Assembly (NCBI GenBank): GCA_045603485.1
Contig: JAZUMF010000034.1
Coordinates: 1-33,444, forward strand
Length of the DNA stretch: 33,444 nucleotides
Source: RGIG5952 sp045603485
GTDB lineage: Bacteria > Verrucomicrobiota > Kiritimatiellia > RFP12 > JAAYLN01
Reading direction: 5' to 3'
Every line of letters starts with the position of its first letter. The first letter of the stretch is position 1. A program made the translations under genes and the position numbers. Below the pieces are notes generated by a model, which worked only from the letters and a program-made list of their open reading frames with translations, was not told where the DNA came from and searched no databases. Positions 15,849 through 23,571 of this stretch are shown piece by piece.

Positions 15849-15895
15849 CAAAAAAGCAAACCAGGCACCCGATTACGAAATAAGCAGGTGCCTGG
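15849..15895 (-). terminator. Terminator or attenuator between pgk and tolB
   Basis: On the minus strand a 9-bp stem CCAGGCACC/GGTGCCTGG (15895-15887 with 15869-15861) has a 17-nt loop and is followed by TTTGCTTTTTT. It lies in the 69-nt gap before tolB and would reduce read-through from pgk. The T-tract runs into the tolB SD. Confidence 0.7.
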
Positions 15896-15908
15896 AATCT
15901 GTGACAAT

Positions 15909-17201
15909 TTAGATATTGTCAAGGGCTGCGACGCCAGGGAGCTCCTTACCCTCAAGGAACTCAAGAGATGCACCACCGCCAGTAGAGATGTGAGACATCT
16001 CAGCAGCCTTGCCGCTCTTCTTGACAGCACTGACGGAATCACCGCCGCCGATGATTGATGTGCCGCCGTTTGCCTTAACTGTAGCTACGGCATCGCAAAC
16101 GCCGAAGGTACCCTTAGCGAGAGGAGCGAACTCAAAGCAGCCCATAGGACCATTCCAAACGACGGTCTTTGCGCCGGCGACAGCCTCTGCGAAGAGAGCG
16201 ATTGACTTGGGACCGATATCAAGACCCATCCAGCCTTCAGGGATATTGCCTTCAACGACCTTGATCTCAATGTCGGAAGCGTCCTTCTCGGCTGGGAACT
16301 TGTCAGCGATGACAGAGTCGATCGGGAGAAGGAACTTGACACCCTTGGCAGCTGCAAGCTCGAGCATCTCCTTGGCATAACCAAGCTGCTCGTCCTCGCA
16401 GAGAGAATTGCCGACCTCTTGACCCTTGGCCTTGAGGAAGGTGTAAGCCATACCACCGCCGATAACGATTGTGTCAACCTTGCCGAGAAGGTTCTTTACA
16501 ACCGCGAGCTTATCGGAAACCTTTGCACCGCCGAGAATTGCGACAAACGGGCGGACAGGATTGTCAACCGCATCACCGAGGAACTGGAGCTCCTTCTCGA
16601 GAAGGAAACCAGAAACCGCAGGCTTGACATAGTCGGCGATAACAGCTGTGGAAGCGTGTGCGCGGTGAGCTGTGCCGAATGCGTCATTGACATAGACATC
16701 GCCGTAGGAAGCGAGCTTCTGTGCCATTTCCTTGCGAGCGGCCTTGAGAGCGGCCTTCTTCTCCTGGAACTCTTCCTCTGTAAGATGGATTCCCTTCTTC
16801 TCGTCATCCTTCTTGACCTTGCCGTCTTCCGCCTTGTAGAAGCGGGTATTCTCGAGAAGAGCGACCTCGCCTGGCTGAAGAGCCTTGACGACATCGTCGG
16901 CGGCCATGCAATCAGGAGCGAATTTCACATCCTGACCGAGGCACTTTGAAAGATACTCCGCTACGGGCTTCAACGAGAACTCAGCCTCATAGCCCTTGCC
17001 CTTGGGACGGCCCAAGTGCGACATAAGAACGAGAGATGCACCATGCTCGATGATATACTTGATTGAAGGAAGGGCAGCCTGAACGCGTGTATCGTCAGTA
17101 ATCTTGCCGGAACCATCCTTAGCCATAGGGACATTGAAATCTACGCGCATGACAACGCGCTTACCTTTGAGCTCGACATCACGAAGTGTCTTTTTGTTCA
17201 T
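15909..17201 (-). CDS. pgk: Phosphoglycerate kinase
   Basis: Glycolytic enzyme transferring phosphate from 1,3-bisphosphoglycerate to ADP. Family motifs are present: VVMRVDFNVPM, SHLGRPKGK, LLENTRFYKAEDG, VNDAFGTAHRAHAS, AILGGAKVSDK, and the C-terminal GGGDSVSAV...STGGGASLEFLEGK (in parts). Length is 430 residues, long for bacterial PGK (about 390-400). The excess is a charged Lys/Glu-rich helix-like insertion of about 25 residues near 125-150, between the ENTRF region and VYVNDAFG. AAGGAA lies 8 nt before ATG 17201. Confidence 0.95.
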   Translation of the reverse strand: MNKKTLRDVELKGKRVVMRVDFNVPMAKDGSGKITDDTRVQAALPSIKYIIEHGASLVLMSHLGRPKGKGYEAEFSLKPVAEYLSKCLGQDVKFAPDCMAADDVVKALQPGEVALLENTRFYKAEDGKVKKDDEKKGIHLTEEEFQEKKAALKAARKEMAQKLASYGDVYVNDAFGTAHRAHASTAVIADYVKPAVSGFLLEKELQFLGDAVDNPVRPFVAILGGAKVSDKLAVVKNLLGKVDTIVIGGGMAYTFLKAKGQEVGNSLCEDEQLGYAKEMLELAAAKGVKFLLPIDSVIADKFPAEKDASDIEIKVVEGNIPEGWMGLDIGPKSIALFAEAVAGAKTVVWNGPMGCFEFAPLAKGTFGVCDAVATVKANGGTSIIGGGDSVSAVKKSGKAAEMSHISTGGGASLEFLEGKELPGVAALDNI

Positions 17202-17243
17202 GTTAAGAATTCCTTAATTTTAGTGATGAAAAGAACATCTTTT

Positions 17244-17252
17244 ATTATACCA
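17244..17252 (-). promoter_or_regulatory. Extended -10 promoter of pgk
   Basis: On the minus strand, TGG (17252-17250) directly precedes TATAAT (17249-17244). The predicted transcript start is near 17237, giving a leader of about 36 nt. It is back to back with the argJ promoter. Confidence 0.6.
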
Positions 17253-17295
17253 TAAAAGGTACGATTATAAAAGCGAAAAATATGCGTTGTTTTAG

Positions 17296-17325
17296 TTGTA
17301 TTTTCCTAACAATATATGATAAAAT
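17296..17325 (+). promoter_or_regulatory. Probable promoter of the argJBD operon
   Basis: TTGTAT (17296-17301) and TAAAAT (17320-17325) are 18 nt apart. TATGAT at 17315-17320 is an alternative -10. Either choice leaves a leader of only a few to about 10 nt before the argJ ATG (17336). Confidence 0.45.
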
Positions 17326-17335
17326 AATAAAATCT

Positions 17336-18556
17336 ATGAAAATGCCAGAACCTAGAGCCAGCCTTGGCGTAACCTTTCCAAAGGGATATAAAGCCGCAGG
17401 TATTGCCGCTGCCGTAAAATACCCTAACAGACGGGATTTTGCGATTATCCTATCTGAGCCGTCCGCTACTGCCGCAGGAGTCTTCACGACCAATGCGGTT
17501 GCAGCGGCACCTGTGCGTTTTGATCGTGAAGTCGTAAAACGCGGAAAAATTTCAGCAATCGCGATTAATACGGGCTTTGCAAATGCCTGCACCGGCGTCA
17601 CCGGCGAAGAAAACGCGGCGAAGACCGCCAAGCTCGTCGCAAAGGCACTGAATTTGCCTGGCGACGAAATTGCAGTCTGCTCTACAGGCGTTATCGGCGT
17701 AAATCTGCCGATGGATCGTATCGAAAAAGCCATTGAGCTCGCAGTTCCCGAGCTTGACGACTCCGCTGAAGCCGCCGACAATGCCGCTCATGCGATTATG
17801 ACGACAGACACGGTGCCCAAGCAGGCATCAATCGCCATTACCGTCGGCGACAAAGAAGTACGCATCGGCGGTATGTCAAAAGGCGCCGGCATGATCGAGC
17901 CATATATGGCAACAATGCTCGCATTTATCACCAGCGACGCTGAGGTTGCACACGATGATTTGCAGGCCCTCGTCGCAGACGCCGCGAATTCAAGCTTCAA
18001 CCGCATTGTCATAGACAACGACCGCAGCACCAACGACTCGCTCTTCCTCCTTGCCAACGGCACCTCCGGCGTAAAGCTCGCCCCCGGTCTTCCAGGCTGG
18101 GATGATTTTTGCGATGCAGTCAAGGCTGTTTGCCTTTGCCTTGCAAAGCAGCATGTAATGGATGGTGAGGGCGTCTCGAAGTTTGTCACGCTCAATGTCA
18201 CTGGAGCGAAATCTGCATCAGACGCGCAGATTGTCGCACGCTCGATAGCCCGCTCAATGCTCGTCAAAACATCATGGTACGGCACCGATCCTAACTGGGG
18301 TCGCGTAATTTGTGCTGTGGGCTACTCCGGCGTTGAGGTTGAAGAGAGCCGAATCACGATTTCGTATGATGGAATTCCCGCCTTTAACAAGGGCGAGGTC
18401 GCTACCAACAAAACACTTGCTACACTGAAGGAAGCAATGCAGAAACGCTCCTTCACCATTGACATAGACCTTGGCATGGGTAATGATTCGTGTACAATCT
18501 ACACCTCTGACCTCACACATGAATATGTCAATATCAACGCTGACTACACCACCTAA
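17336..18556 (+). CDS. argJ: Bifunctional glutamate N-acetyltransferase / amino-acid acetyltransferase
   Basis: Transfers acetyl from N-acetylornithine to glutamate, recycling the acetyl group in arginine synthesis. It self-cleaves at Ala192-Thr193 in MATMLAF, making the nucleophilic Thr of the beta chain. Other family motifs are AINTGFANACTG, STGVIGVNLP, TTDTVPKQA, SKGAGMIEP and GTDPNWGRV. Length is 406 residues. Start is ATG 17336 or ATG 17342, two codons on; no Shine-Dalgarno is visible, in line with a very short leader. It heads argJ-argB-argD. Confidence 0.95.
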   Translation: MKMPEPRASLGVTFPKGYKAAGIAAAVKYPNRRDFAIILSEPSATAAGVFTTNAVAAAPVRFDREVVKRGKISAIAINTGFANACTGVTGEENAAKTAKLVAKALNLPGDEIAVCSTGVIGVNLPMDRIEKAIELAVPELDDSAEAADNAAHAIMTTDTVPKQASIAITVGDKEVRIGGMSKGAGMIEPYMATMLAFITSDAEVAHDDLQALVADAANSSFNRIVIDNDRSTNDSLFLLANGTSGVKLAPGLPGWDDFCDAVKAVCLCLAKQHVMDGEGVSKFVTLNVTGAKSASDAQIVARSIARSMLVKTSWYGTDPNWGRVICAVGYSGVEVEESRITISYDGIPAFNKGEVATNKTLATLKEAMQKRSFTIDIDLGMGNDSCTIYTSDLTHEYVNINADYTT

Positions 18557-18559
18557 GCT

Positions 18560-19444
18560 ATGAATCTACAGACCTACATTGACAAAGCCTCGATTCTCGT
18601 AGAGGCGATGCCTTACATACAGCAATTTCGCGGGGCAACAGTTGTCGTCAAGCTAGGCGGCAGCGTAATGGAAAATTCGGACGCCCTCGCGTCCCTCCTC
18701 AAGGATGTCGCCTTCATGTCAACCGTCGGCATCAAGGTTATACTCGTCCATGGCGGCGGCAAGGCAATCTCACGGGCGCTTGATCTTTCTGGTATAAAGT
18801 CGGAGTTCGTCATGGGGCTTCGCGTCACCGACGAAAAGGCCATCGAGGTCGTTGAGCGCGTACTGAAGCGTGAGGTCAACTCTGAAATTGTCCGCATACT
18901 TCGCCGCAACAACGCCAATGCCCACCCACTTCACGGTGATTGGATCATCAAGGCAGTCCGTAAGACGGCCCGTCCGATTGGCAGCGACCACACCATTGAC
19001 TGGGGTTTTGTCGGAGAACCCATTTCAGTTGACACAAAGCCAATCACCGAAATGACCGATGCAGGCATCATCCCCGTAATCACGCCGCTTGGGCTATCGG
19101 ATTTTGACCGCATTTACAACATCAACGCAGATACTGCGGCATCAGCAGTCGCGAAGGCATTAAGGGCACGCAAGCTCGCCTTCATTTCTGATGTACCGGG
19201 ATTGCTTATGGACAAAGACAATCCCGAATCACTAATTTCTTCACTGCCAATTGGGCGGCTTGAAGCACTTAAAAAGGAAGGAATCATCGGTGGCGGAATG
19301 CTTCCGAAGCTTGAAAGCTGTGCCGAGGCCATACGCGCCGGTGTGCACAAGGTCCACCTTATAGACGGGCGCATGCCACACTCGCTGCTGCTCGAAATTT
19401 TCACGAACAAGGGTGTCGGAACGGAGATAACAGAAGATGAGTAA
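18560..19444 (+). CDS. argB: N-acetylglutamate kinase
   Basis: Phosphorylates N-acetylglutamate, the second arginine step. The Gly-rich VVKLGGSVMEN and VHGGGKAISRAL bind phosphate and substrate; NINADTAASAVAKAL and GGMLPKLESC are typical further on. It has an N-terminal helical extension (about 1-22, ending AMPYIQQFRG) of the type found in hexameric, arginine-feedback-inhibited kinases, which suits a pathway recycling acetyl through ArgJ. Length is 294 residues. It starts 3 nt after argJ and overlaps argD by 8 nt. Confidence 0.95.
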   Translation: MNLQTYIDKASILVEAMPYIQQFRGATVVVKLGGSVMENSDALASLLKDVAFMSTVGIKVILVHGGGKAISRALDLSGIKSEFVMGLRVTDEKAIEVVERVLKREVNSEIVRILRRNNANAHPLHGDWIIKAVRKTARPIGSDHTIDWGFVGEPISVDTKPITEMTDAGIIPVITPLGLSDFDRIYNINADTAASAVAKALRARKLAFISDVPGLLMDKDNPESLISSLPIGRLEALKKEGIIGGGMLPKLESCAEAIRAGVHKVHLIDGRMPHSLLLEIFTNKGVGTEITEDE

Positions 19445-20669
19445 TAGCAACGAAATCACTGAAATGTATTCGAAGTATGTGATGAACACATACTCGCAGT
19501 CAATAACCATCACTCGCGGCAAAGGTGCACGCGTTTGGGACGACGCCGGCAATCAGTATGTAGACTTCACAGCAGGAATTGCAGTTCAGAATGTCGGTCA
19601 TGCACATCCCGATGTCGTCAAGGCCGTCCAAGCGCAGATGGAAGAGCTTAACCACTGCTCCAACCTCTTCTACAATGAAAAGCAGGCACTCCTAGCCAAG
19701 AAGCTCGTTGAAATCGCCGACATTGACGATGACACGAAGTGCTTCTTCTGCAACTCTGGCGCAGAAGCCAACGAAGCCCTTATCAAGCTCGCCCGCCTCT
19801 GGGCTCACCTCACAGGCAAGGGCGACCAGACCGATGGCTATGTCGAGATCGTGACAATGCACAACTCCTTCCACGGACGCACACTTGCCACCCTCACAGC
19901 AACAGGGCAAAGCAAAGTGCAGGAAGGCTTTGACCCGCTCCCCGTCGGCTTTACATACGCCGACTTCAACGACTTCGAATCCGTCAAGGCGGCAGTCAAC
20001 GACAACACCGTCGCAATTCTTCTGGAGTGCGTCCAGGGCGAAGGCGGCGTCCTCCCTGCCGAAACAAAATTCATGAAGTCCATCCGTGCGCTTTGCGACG
20101 AGAAAGACATTCTCCTCCTCTGCGATGAAGTTCAGTGCGGAATGGGCCGTACCGGCGATTGGTTTGCATGGCAGGCAACGGGCGTCAAGCCCGACGCCTT
20201 CTCCGTCGCAAAGGCCATTGCGTCAGGCATTCCCATGGGCGCAGTGATTGCATCCGGCAAGCTCTCCGATGTCTTCACACCTGGTCGCCACGCCAGCACA
20301 TTTGGCGGCAACCCGTTGGCTTGCGCTGCCGCGCTTGCGACAATTGGTGTCATTGAAAACGAAAAGCTCCTCGATCGCGCAGCCGAGTCGGGAGATATAC
20401 TTCGCGGCAAGCTCGAAGAAATCCAGGCCAAGTATGGCGATGTCGTCAAGGAAGTCCGCGGCGAAGGTCTCATGCTCGGCATGGTTCTCAACGAAGACAA
20501 AGTCAAGGCGGCGGACATCGTTTCCGAGGCGCGCAATTCAGGTCTCCTGATCTGCTCCGCCGGCTGCAACACATTACGCTTCGTACCACCCCTAAATGTC
20601 ACCGAAAAGGATATCAGCGAAGCTGTTGATATGCTTGATGACGCATTTGACTTCGTACTTAACAATTAA
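19437..20669 (+). CDS. argD: Acetylornithine aminotransferase
   Basis: Class III PLP aminotransferase making N-acetylornithine. Landmarks: DFTAGIAVQNVGHAHP, NSGAEANEALIKLAR, HNSFHGRT, the PLP-contacting LLLCDEVQCGMGRTG, and Schiff-base Lys259 in SVAKAIASGIPMGA. Length is 410 residues. Its ATG overlaps the end of argB, indicating translational coupling. Succinyl-DAP transamination is a common second activity of the family and cannot be excluded. Confidence 0.94.
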   Translation: MSNSNEITEMYSKYVMNTYSQSITITRGKGARVWDDAGNQYVDFTAGIAVQNVGHAHPDVVKAVQAQMEELNHCSNLFYNEKQALLAKKLVEIADIDDDTKCFFCNSGAEANEALIKLARLWAHLTGKGDQTDGYVEIVTMHNSFHGRTLATLTATGQSKVQEGFDPLPVGFTYADFNDFESVKAAVNDNTVAILLECVQGEGGVLPAETKFMKSIRALCDEKDILLLCDEVQCGMGRTGDWFAWQATGVKPDAFSVAKAIASGIPMGAVIASGKLSDVFTPGRHASTFGGNPLACAAALATIGVIENEKLLDRAAESGDILRGKLEEIQAKYGDVVKEVRGEGLMLGMVLNEDKVKAADIVSEARNSGLLICSAGCNTLRFVPPLNVTEKDISEAVDMLDDAFDFVLNN

Positions 20670-20672
20670 CGA

Positions 20673-21731
20673 GTGGACATTGCGGTAGGACTTTCTGGCG
20701 GCGTTGACTCCAGCGTAGCGGCGCTCCTGCTCAAAGAGCAAGGGCACCGCGTAATCGGCATCACGATGAAACTTTGGGATGGCCGATATAAAGGCGGGAG
20801 TCGCGCCGCATGTTTTGGAGCAGGCGAAGAAAAAAGCATTGCCATGGCAGAAGCCTTTGCCAAGGCAATAGGCATAGAGTATCATGTCTATGACTGCTCA
20901 AACGATTACGATAAAACCGTAATCTCCTACTTTCGCGACACCTACCTGTCAGGTAAGACGCCAAACCCATGCGTCAAGTGCAACGCTCTTGTCAAATTCG
21001 GGCTGTTGCCCAAGTTGGCAGCTGACTCCGGCCTCTCCTTCGACAAATTCGCCACCGGTCATTACGCCCGCATAGCACACTGCCCAAACGGTAGACTTGC
21101 TTTACAAAGGGCAATCGACGAAGGCAAAGACCAAAGCTACTTCTTATATCGCCTCACGCAGGAGCAGCTCAAAAATATAATCTTCCCGATGGGCAGCCTC
21201 ACAAAGGCCGAAGCCCGTGACATTGCAAAAAAGCACGGCCTTATAACAGCCGATCGCCCCGACTCTCAAGACTTCTACTCAGGAGATGTTTCAGAGTTGA
21301 TTGGAGAACCCGAACGCCCTGGCAATATCGTCAATACCGAAGGCAAAATATTGGGTAGACACACAGGTTTTTGGCAGTACACAATCGGGCAACGCAAAGG
21401 GCTTGGAATCGGCGGTGCTGGAGACCCCTACTATGTGGTTGACCTCAACGCCTGTCGCAATGAAGTCATCGTAGGCAGACACAACGAAGCCATAAAGCAA
21501 ACCTTTGAAATTGAAGACATCGCATATATGGCGGCAAGCGGCGAAGAAGCCGCAAACCGTAAAATTCCGTGCAATGTCAAAATTCGCAGCGTAGGCACAC
21601 CCAAAGGCCCCGCGCTTTACGAAGACGGCCGCTGCACCATTCCCGACGGAATAGCAGGTGTTGCCCCCGGGCAAAGCGCAGTCTTCTACGATGAAAACGG
21701 ACTTATCCTCCTTGGAGGAATAATCAAGTAG
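20673..21731 (+). CDS. mnmA: tRNA-specific 2-thiouridylase, CxxC type lacking the second catalytic Cys
   Basis: Adds sulfur to U34 of tRNA-Gln, -Lys and -Glu. The PP-loop SGGVDSS is at 8-14, placed correctly by the GTG start at 20673, 3 nt after argD. The first Cys motif is NPCVKCN (Cys100, Cys103), the CxxC form. The canonical second Cys in SQDICF is missing: the sequence reads SQDFYSGD, with Tyr202 at that position. FATGHYARI, KDQSYFLYRL and the C-terminal beta-barrel are present, so the fold is complete (352 residues). The motif change suggests different sulfur chemistry (for example an iron-sulfur cluster) or a specialised paralogue. It lies in the arg-hydE run. Confidence 0.85.
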   Translation: MDIAVGLSGGVDSSVAALLLKEQGHRVIGITMKLWDGRYKGGSRAACFGAGEEKSIAMAEAFAKAIGIEYHVYDCSNDYDKTVISYFRDTYLSGKTPNPCVKCNALVKFGLLPKLAADSGLSFDKFATGHYARIAHCPNGRLALQRAIDEGKDQSYFLYRLTQEQLKNIIFPMGSLTKAEARDIAKKHGLITADRPDSQDFYSGDVSELIGEPERPGNIVNTEGKILGRHTGFWQYTIGQRKGLGIGGAGDPYYVVDLNACRNEVIVGRHNEAIKQTFEIEDIAYMAASGEEAANRKIPCNVKIRSVGTPKGPALYEDGRCTIPDGIAGVAPGQSAVFYDENGLILLGGIIK

Positions 21732-21739
21732 GCTTTGCT

Positions 21740-22834
21740 ATGGAACTCTCGGCAATTCTTGAAAAAGCCCTAGACAGGCCTCGTGCCCTTTCCCTTGAAG
21801 AATTACAACTTCTAATCGAAGCGCGCGACCCTCAGTCCGTCAAAGAAATTCGCAGTGCGGCCTATCAGCTCAAGAACAGGTACATCGGCAAGAATGTCTC
21901 AATTCGCGGCATTATAGAGCTTGGCAACATTTGCTCAAAAGATTGCAATTATTGCGGAATTCGCTCATCAAATAAAAAACTTGAACGCTACAGCCTGTCT
22001 GTTGATGATGTTGAAAAGCTTGCAAAACTCAATGCCGAACTGGGCTATGCCTCGCTGGTCCTCCAGAGCGGCGAAATAGAAGGTGAAGCGCACACCGCAT
22101 TCATAGAAGAATGCCTCAAAAAAATCGCGCCGTTAAATCTTGGAGTGACACTTTCTTTAGGTGAGCAGACAGAAGAAGTCTACAAACGCTGGAAAGACGC
22201 AGGTGCAAGCCGTTACCTCCTTCGCATAGAAACATCCAACAAAGAGCTCTATAAAACACTCCATCCCCCGACACACAGCTGGGAGCGAAGAGTTGAATGT
22301 TTACGGGCATTAGGAAGATGCGGTTATCAAGTCGGCACGGGAGTAATGAGCGCATTACCGGGGCAAACAGCAAAAGACCTTGCACAAGATATCATCTTCT
22401 TTGGCGAAATCGACGCCGACATGATTGGAATGGGGCCATACATTCCCCATCCCGATACGCCCTTAGGAAAAATCGCGCCGCCCATCGACAAAGCCCAAAG
22501 GCTGCACTTAGGGCTCAATATGATTGCCGCAACCAGATTATATCTCCACGATGTGAACATAGCTGCGACGACCGCGCTTCAGGCACTTGCGGAAGATGGA
22601 CGCGAGCAAGGCATATTGGCAGGAGCGAATGTCATAATGCCTAATATAACCTTCTCAAACCTGAGACGGAATTATCAGCTGTACCAAGGCAAGCCCGCCC
22701 AAGATGAAAACGATAAGCTTACGCGAATGGCGCTCGAAGAAAGCCTCGCCAAAATCGGAGAAAAAATCATCTACGGAAGGCGTGGTGATTCATTACACTA
22801 CTTCAAAAAACAAAATTCAGGATTGCACCCATGA
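21740..22834 (+). CDS. hydE: [FeFe]-hydrogenase H-cluster maturase, radical SAM
   Basis: Radical SAM enzyme needed to build the diiron part of the H-cluster. The CxxxCxxC cluster site is Cys65, Cys69, Cys72 (CSKDCNYC). The stretch GEQTEEVYKRWKDAGASRY with LLRIETSN and YKTLHPP is typical of HydE rather than BioB. GMGPYIPHPDTPLG and GANVIMPN follow. Length is 364 residues. hydF, hydG and a hydrogenase gene are not in the window. It starts 8 nt after mnmA and overlaps the next gene by an ATGA. Presence implies anaerobic hydrogen metabolism. Confidence 0.9.
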   Translation: MELSAILEKALDRPRALSLEELQLLIEARDPQSVKEIRSAAYQLKNRYIGKNVSIRGIIELGNICSKDCNYCGIRSSNKKLERYSLSVDDVEKLAKLNAELGYASLVLQSGEIEGEAHTAFIEECLKKIAPLNLGVTLSLGEQTEEVYKRWKDAGASRYLLRIETSNKELYKTLHPPTHSWERRVECLRALGRCGYQVGTGVMSALPGQTAKDLAQDIIFFGEIDADMIGMGPYIPHPDTPLGKIAPPIDKAQRLHLGLNMIAATRLYLHDVNIAATTALQALAEDGREQGILAGANVIMPNITFSNLRRNYQLYQGKPAQDENDKLTRMALEESLAKIGEKIIYGRRGDSLHYFKKQNSGLHP

Positions 22835-23328
22835 TTACCTCACTTATAACAATAAGCACACTCTTCTTTTGCTCAACAGCCATATCAAATGGCTTCTCGC
22901 CAGTATTCGCAGTAATGGGCGAAACACGCAAAAGTCGTCTTCCTTGGATAAGTCTTGCAATCTTCTTTATCTGCAAGCTCGCCATTGACCTCGCAACCGG
23001 CGTTATCGGCTTTACCGTTATTCAATATCCCGTATGGGCACTATGCTATTACATAGCCAAACGGTCGGCGATATTTTCTGCAACGGCATTTTATCTACTC
23101 TCAAATACACTATGCTTCTTCACAATGAACGGAATGCTCGGCTCGCTCGAAGTTTATCCCGCAACCGCATCAGGCTACATAGCCTGCATGGCGGCAGGAC
23201 TCCCCTTCTACCTCCGCTCACTCCTAGCGACCGTCATCTTCAGCTACCTACTTCGCCGCATGATCACCCATGCGCCATCTTCCGTCCGCTCCATCTTCCC
23301 GCAGGCAACTCTCGCTAATGCGGAGTAA
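22831..23328 (+). CDS. Small polytopic membrane protein (DUF6580-like)
   Basis: A 165-residue protein with about four or five hydrophobic segments (roughly 1-20, 38-60, 65-85, 88-105 and 120-142). The stretch YPATASGYIACMAAGLPFYLRSLLA (described, residues about 108-132) recalls the DUF6580 family of small membrane proteins, whose fold resembles ECF-transporter substrate components. The assignment is from memory of the pattern. Its start overlaps the hydE stop (ATGA), implying coupled translation and perhaps a hydrogenase- or cofactor-related role, which is inference. Confidence 0.6.
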   Translation: MITSLITISTLFFCSTAISNGFSPVFAVMGETRKSRLPWISLAIFFICKLAIDLATGVIGFTVIQYPVWALCYYIAKRSAIFSATAFYLLSNTLCFFTMNGMLGSLEVYPATASGYIACMAAGLPFYLRSLLATVIFSYLLRRMITHAPSSVRSIFPQATLANAE

Positions 23329-23571
23329 AGCGCACCCTTTTCCGCAAATCATCAACATGCCCTCAACGCCGTCAGCACGGCCGTTATTTGCTGCTGCAAC
23401 GGCATGCAGGTCATACGCGCGACATACATCACCGCAGCATACATAAGCAAATATATTCATAGGCCGCATTTCCAAATATTTTTAGTCTATGAATCAAACC
23501 TATGGTAAGATATATTCAGAAACAGAGTTTCGCAAAATCTGTAAAAGGTCAGTTGAATTTCAGGTGCAATT
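23329..23571. other. 243-bp spacer before the lyase gene
   Basis: No plus-strand ORF. On the minus strand a Cys-rich frame starting at ATG 23460 (with CCGDVC and ICGKGC) runs through this spacer into the end of the membrane-protein gene. It has no clear Shine-Dalgarno and no recognised homology. The right part holds an extended -10 promoter for the lyase gene. Confidence 0.4.
23503..23511 (+). promoter_or_regulatory. Probable promoter of the lyase gene (extended -10)
   Basis: TG at 23503-23504 and TAAGAT at 23506-23511 form an extended -10, about 60 nt before ATG 23572. No strong -35 is visible. Confidence 0.4.
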
